From a bacterium (lineage in GTDB: Bacteria > SZUA-79 > Acidulodesulfobacterales > Acidulodesulfobacteraceae): DNA of 64,000 nucleotides. A program made the position numbers and the translations under genes. The stretch covers positions 1-64,000 of the forward strand of contig JAJYYR010000004.1 of assembly GCA_021800805.1 (NCBI GenBank), given 5' to 3'. How positions within the stretch are numbered: position 1 is the stretch's first letter; each line of letters begins with the position of its first letter. The notes under the pieces are model-generated. The model made no database searches, was not told where the DNA came from, and was given only the letters and a program-made list of their open reading frames with translations. Positions 63,431 through 64,000 of this stretch are shown in pieces.

Positions 63431-64000
63431 GTGAGTAAATTTATTAAAAGTTTAAAGCTAAAAAAACACAAGGATGCAATAGTTCTTTTAATTATTATAA
63501 TAATATCCGCATCGATTTATATACTTTCTTTAAACGGAATTAAATTTGGGGGTTTATTTTCCGATTTTATAAGTAATTCCGTATATTCGATATATAAGGT
63601 CGTAGATTATCCGGTCGGCATTTCCGAAAGGCTTTATAAAAATTATATCGACGTCTTATCGGTTAAAGAGCAGAACAAGAAACTTAAGTCGGATTTGAAA
63701 AAGATAAAATTCAAGCTGAACCGTTATAAAGACTATAGTATAGAAAACAGAAACTTAAAAGCCCTCTTGTTTTTAAAAAGCTCGATAAACAAAAAATCAG
63801 TTCCCGCCGCCGTTTTGCTTCACGGGATAGAAGGATGGTTTTACAGTCTTTATATAAATAAAGGCACGAAAGACGGGGTTAACAACGGAGACGGAGTCAT
63901 TTCTTACGACGGAGCGGTTGGGCGCGTTGTTTATGCGGGACGCCGCCGTTCCAGAGTTATACCGATTACAAATCCAAAATGCGTTTTTTCCGTAATAGAC
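63431..64000 (+). CDS. mreC: rod-shape-determining protein MreC, partial
   Basis: The frame opens with GTG at 63431 (five bases after mreB) and is open for 190 codons to the window end, so the C-terminus is missing. It has a short basic cytoplasmic start, a transmembrane helix (about 16-33; AIVLLIIIIISASIYIL), a coiled coil (about 70-115) and the start of the beta domain (GVNNGDGVISYDGAVGRVV). This is the MreC layout, which binds MreB, MreD and penicillin-binding proteins. The start codon is GTG without a strong ribosome binding site, as expected for a coupled gene. Confidence 0.92.
   Translation, partial: MSKFIKSLKLKKHKDAIVLLIIIIISASIYILSLNGIKFGGLFSDFISNSVYSIYKVVDYPVGISERLYKNYIDVLSVKEQNKKLKSDLKKIKFKLNRYKDYSIENRNLKALLFLKSSINKKSVPAAVLLHGIEGWFYSLYINKGTKDGVNNGDGVISYDGAVGRVVYAGRRRSRVIPITNPKCVFSVID

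Overview
The window is a low-GC bacterial chromosome segment from a Gram-negative organism. Evidence for an outer membrane is gmhA, a secretin, lipoproteins and TatC; the B12/radical-SAM enzymes and two tandem rubredoxins suggest an anaerobic or microaerophilic life. The gene content and order (rpsF-rpsR-DUF2232-rplI-dnaB, queA-tgt-yajC-secD-secF, tmk-holB-PSP1-metG-tatD) would fit a deltaproteobacteria-like lineage, but no marker here fixes the taxonomy.

Left part (1 to about 10.6 kb) is accessory DNA. It ends on the right at a tyrosine integrase beside a tRNA-Lys gene. It carries a partial EamA-type transporter with a long C-terminal extension (1-1609, minus), an unrecognised multi-pass membrane protein, a type II restriction-modification pair (N4/N6 methyltransferase plus MvaI/BcnI-like nuclease), a tight three-gene run (zinc-ribbon plus nucleoside-deoxyribosyltransferase-like protein, small three-helix membrane protein, ThsB/MTH538-like TIR protein), and a minus-strand pair (Sll1717-type P-loop ATPase and a protein with a repeated PKQDQG tail). 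The three-gene run is the best candidate for a little-described defence system. No left attachment site was found, so the island's left border is unknown.

Middle part (10.6-43 kb) is mostly housekeeping: thiE-thiC, a DUF815 ATPase, a GGDEF sensor and a ROK kinase; the ribosomal/dnaB cluster; a B12 radical SAM enzyme, DivIVA and YggT; polX-thiD; a DsbA-like protein and two rubredoxins; argS and two oligopeptide ABC ATPases; a DksA-type zinc finger; a dGTPase; a seven-gene minus-strand run containing purH, purD, purE, mtnP, a Sua5/YrdC gene and gmhA; and a plus-strand run with a small lipoprotein, a PfkB kinase, a TPR lipoprotein and a RodZ-like protein.

Right part (43-64 kb): tusA; a PilP/MshK-like protein and a secretin on plus, tatC, then PilO/N/M-like genes on minus, which form a split pilus or secretion cluster; recJ, secF, secD, yajC, tgt and queA on minus; then tmk, holB, a PSP1-domain gene, metG and a TatD/radical SAM fusion on plus. 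A nested GGGGACAG inverted-repeat element follows the fusion, then an HD-domain exoribonuclease-like gene, mreB and mreC, which is cut by the window end.

Genes missed by a simple complete-ORF scan but supported by reading the sequence are the edge-truncated transporter (1-1609), mreC (63431-64000), a 55-residue membrane peptide (10710-10877) and a 53-residue lipoprotein (39488-39649).
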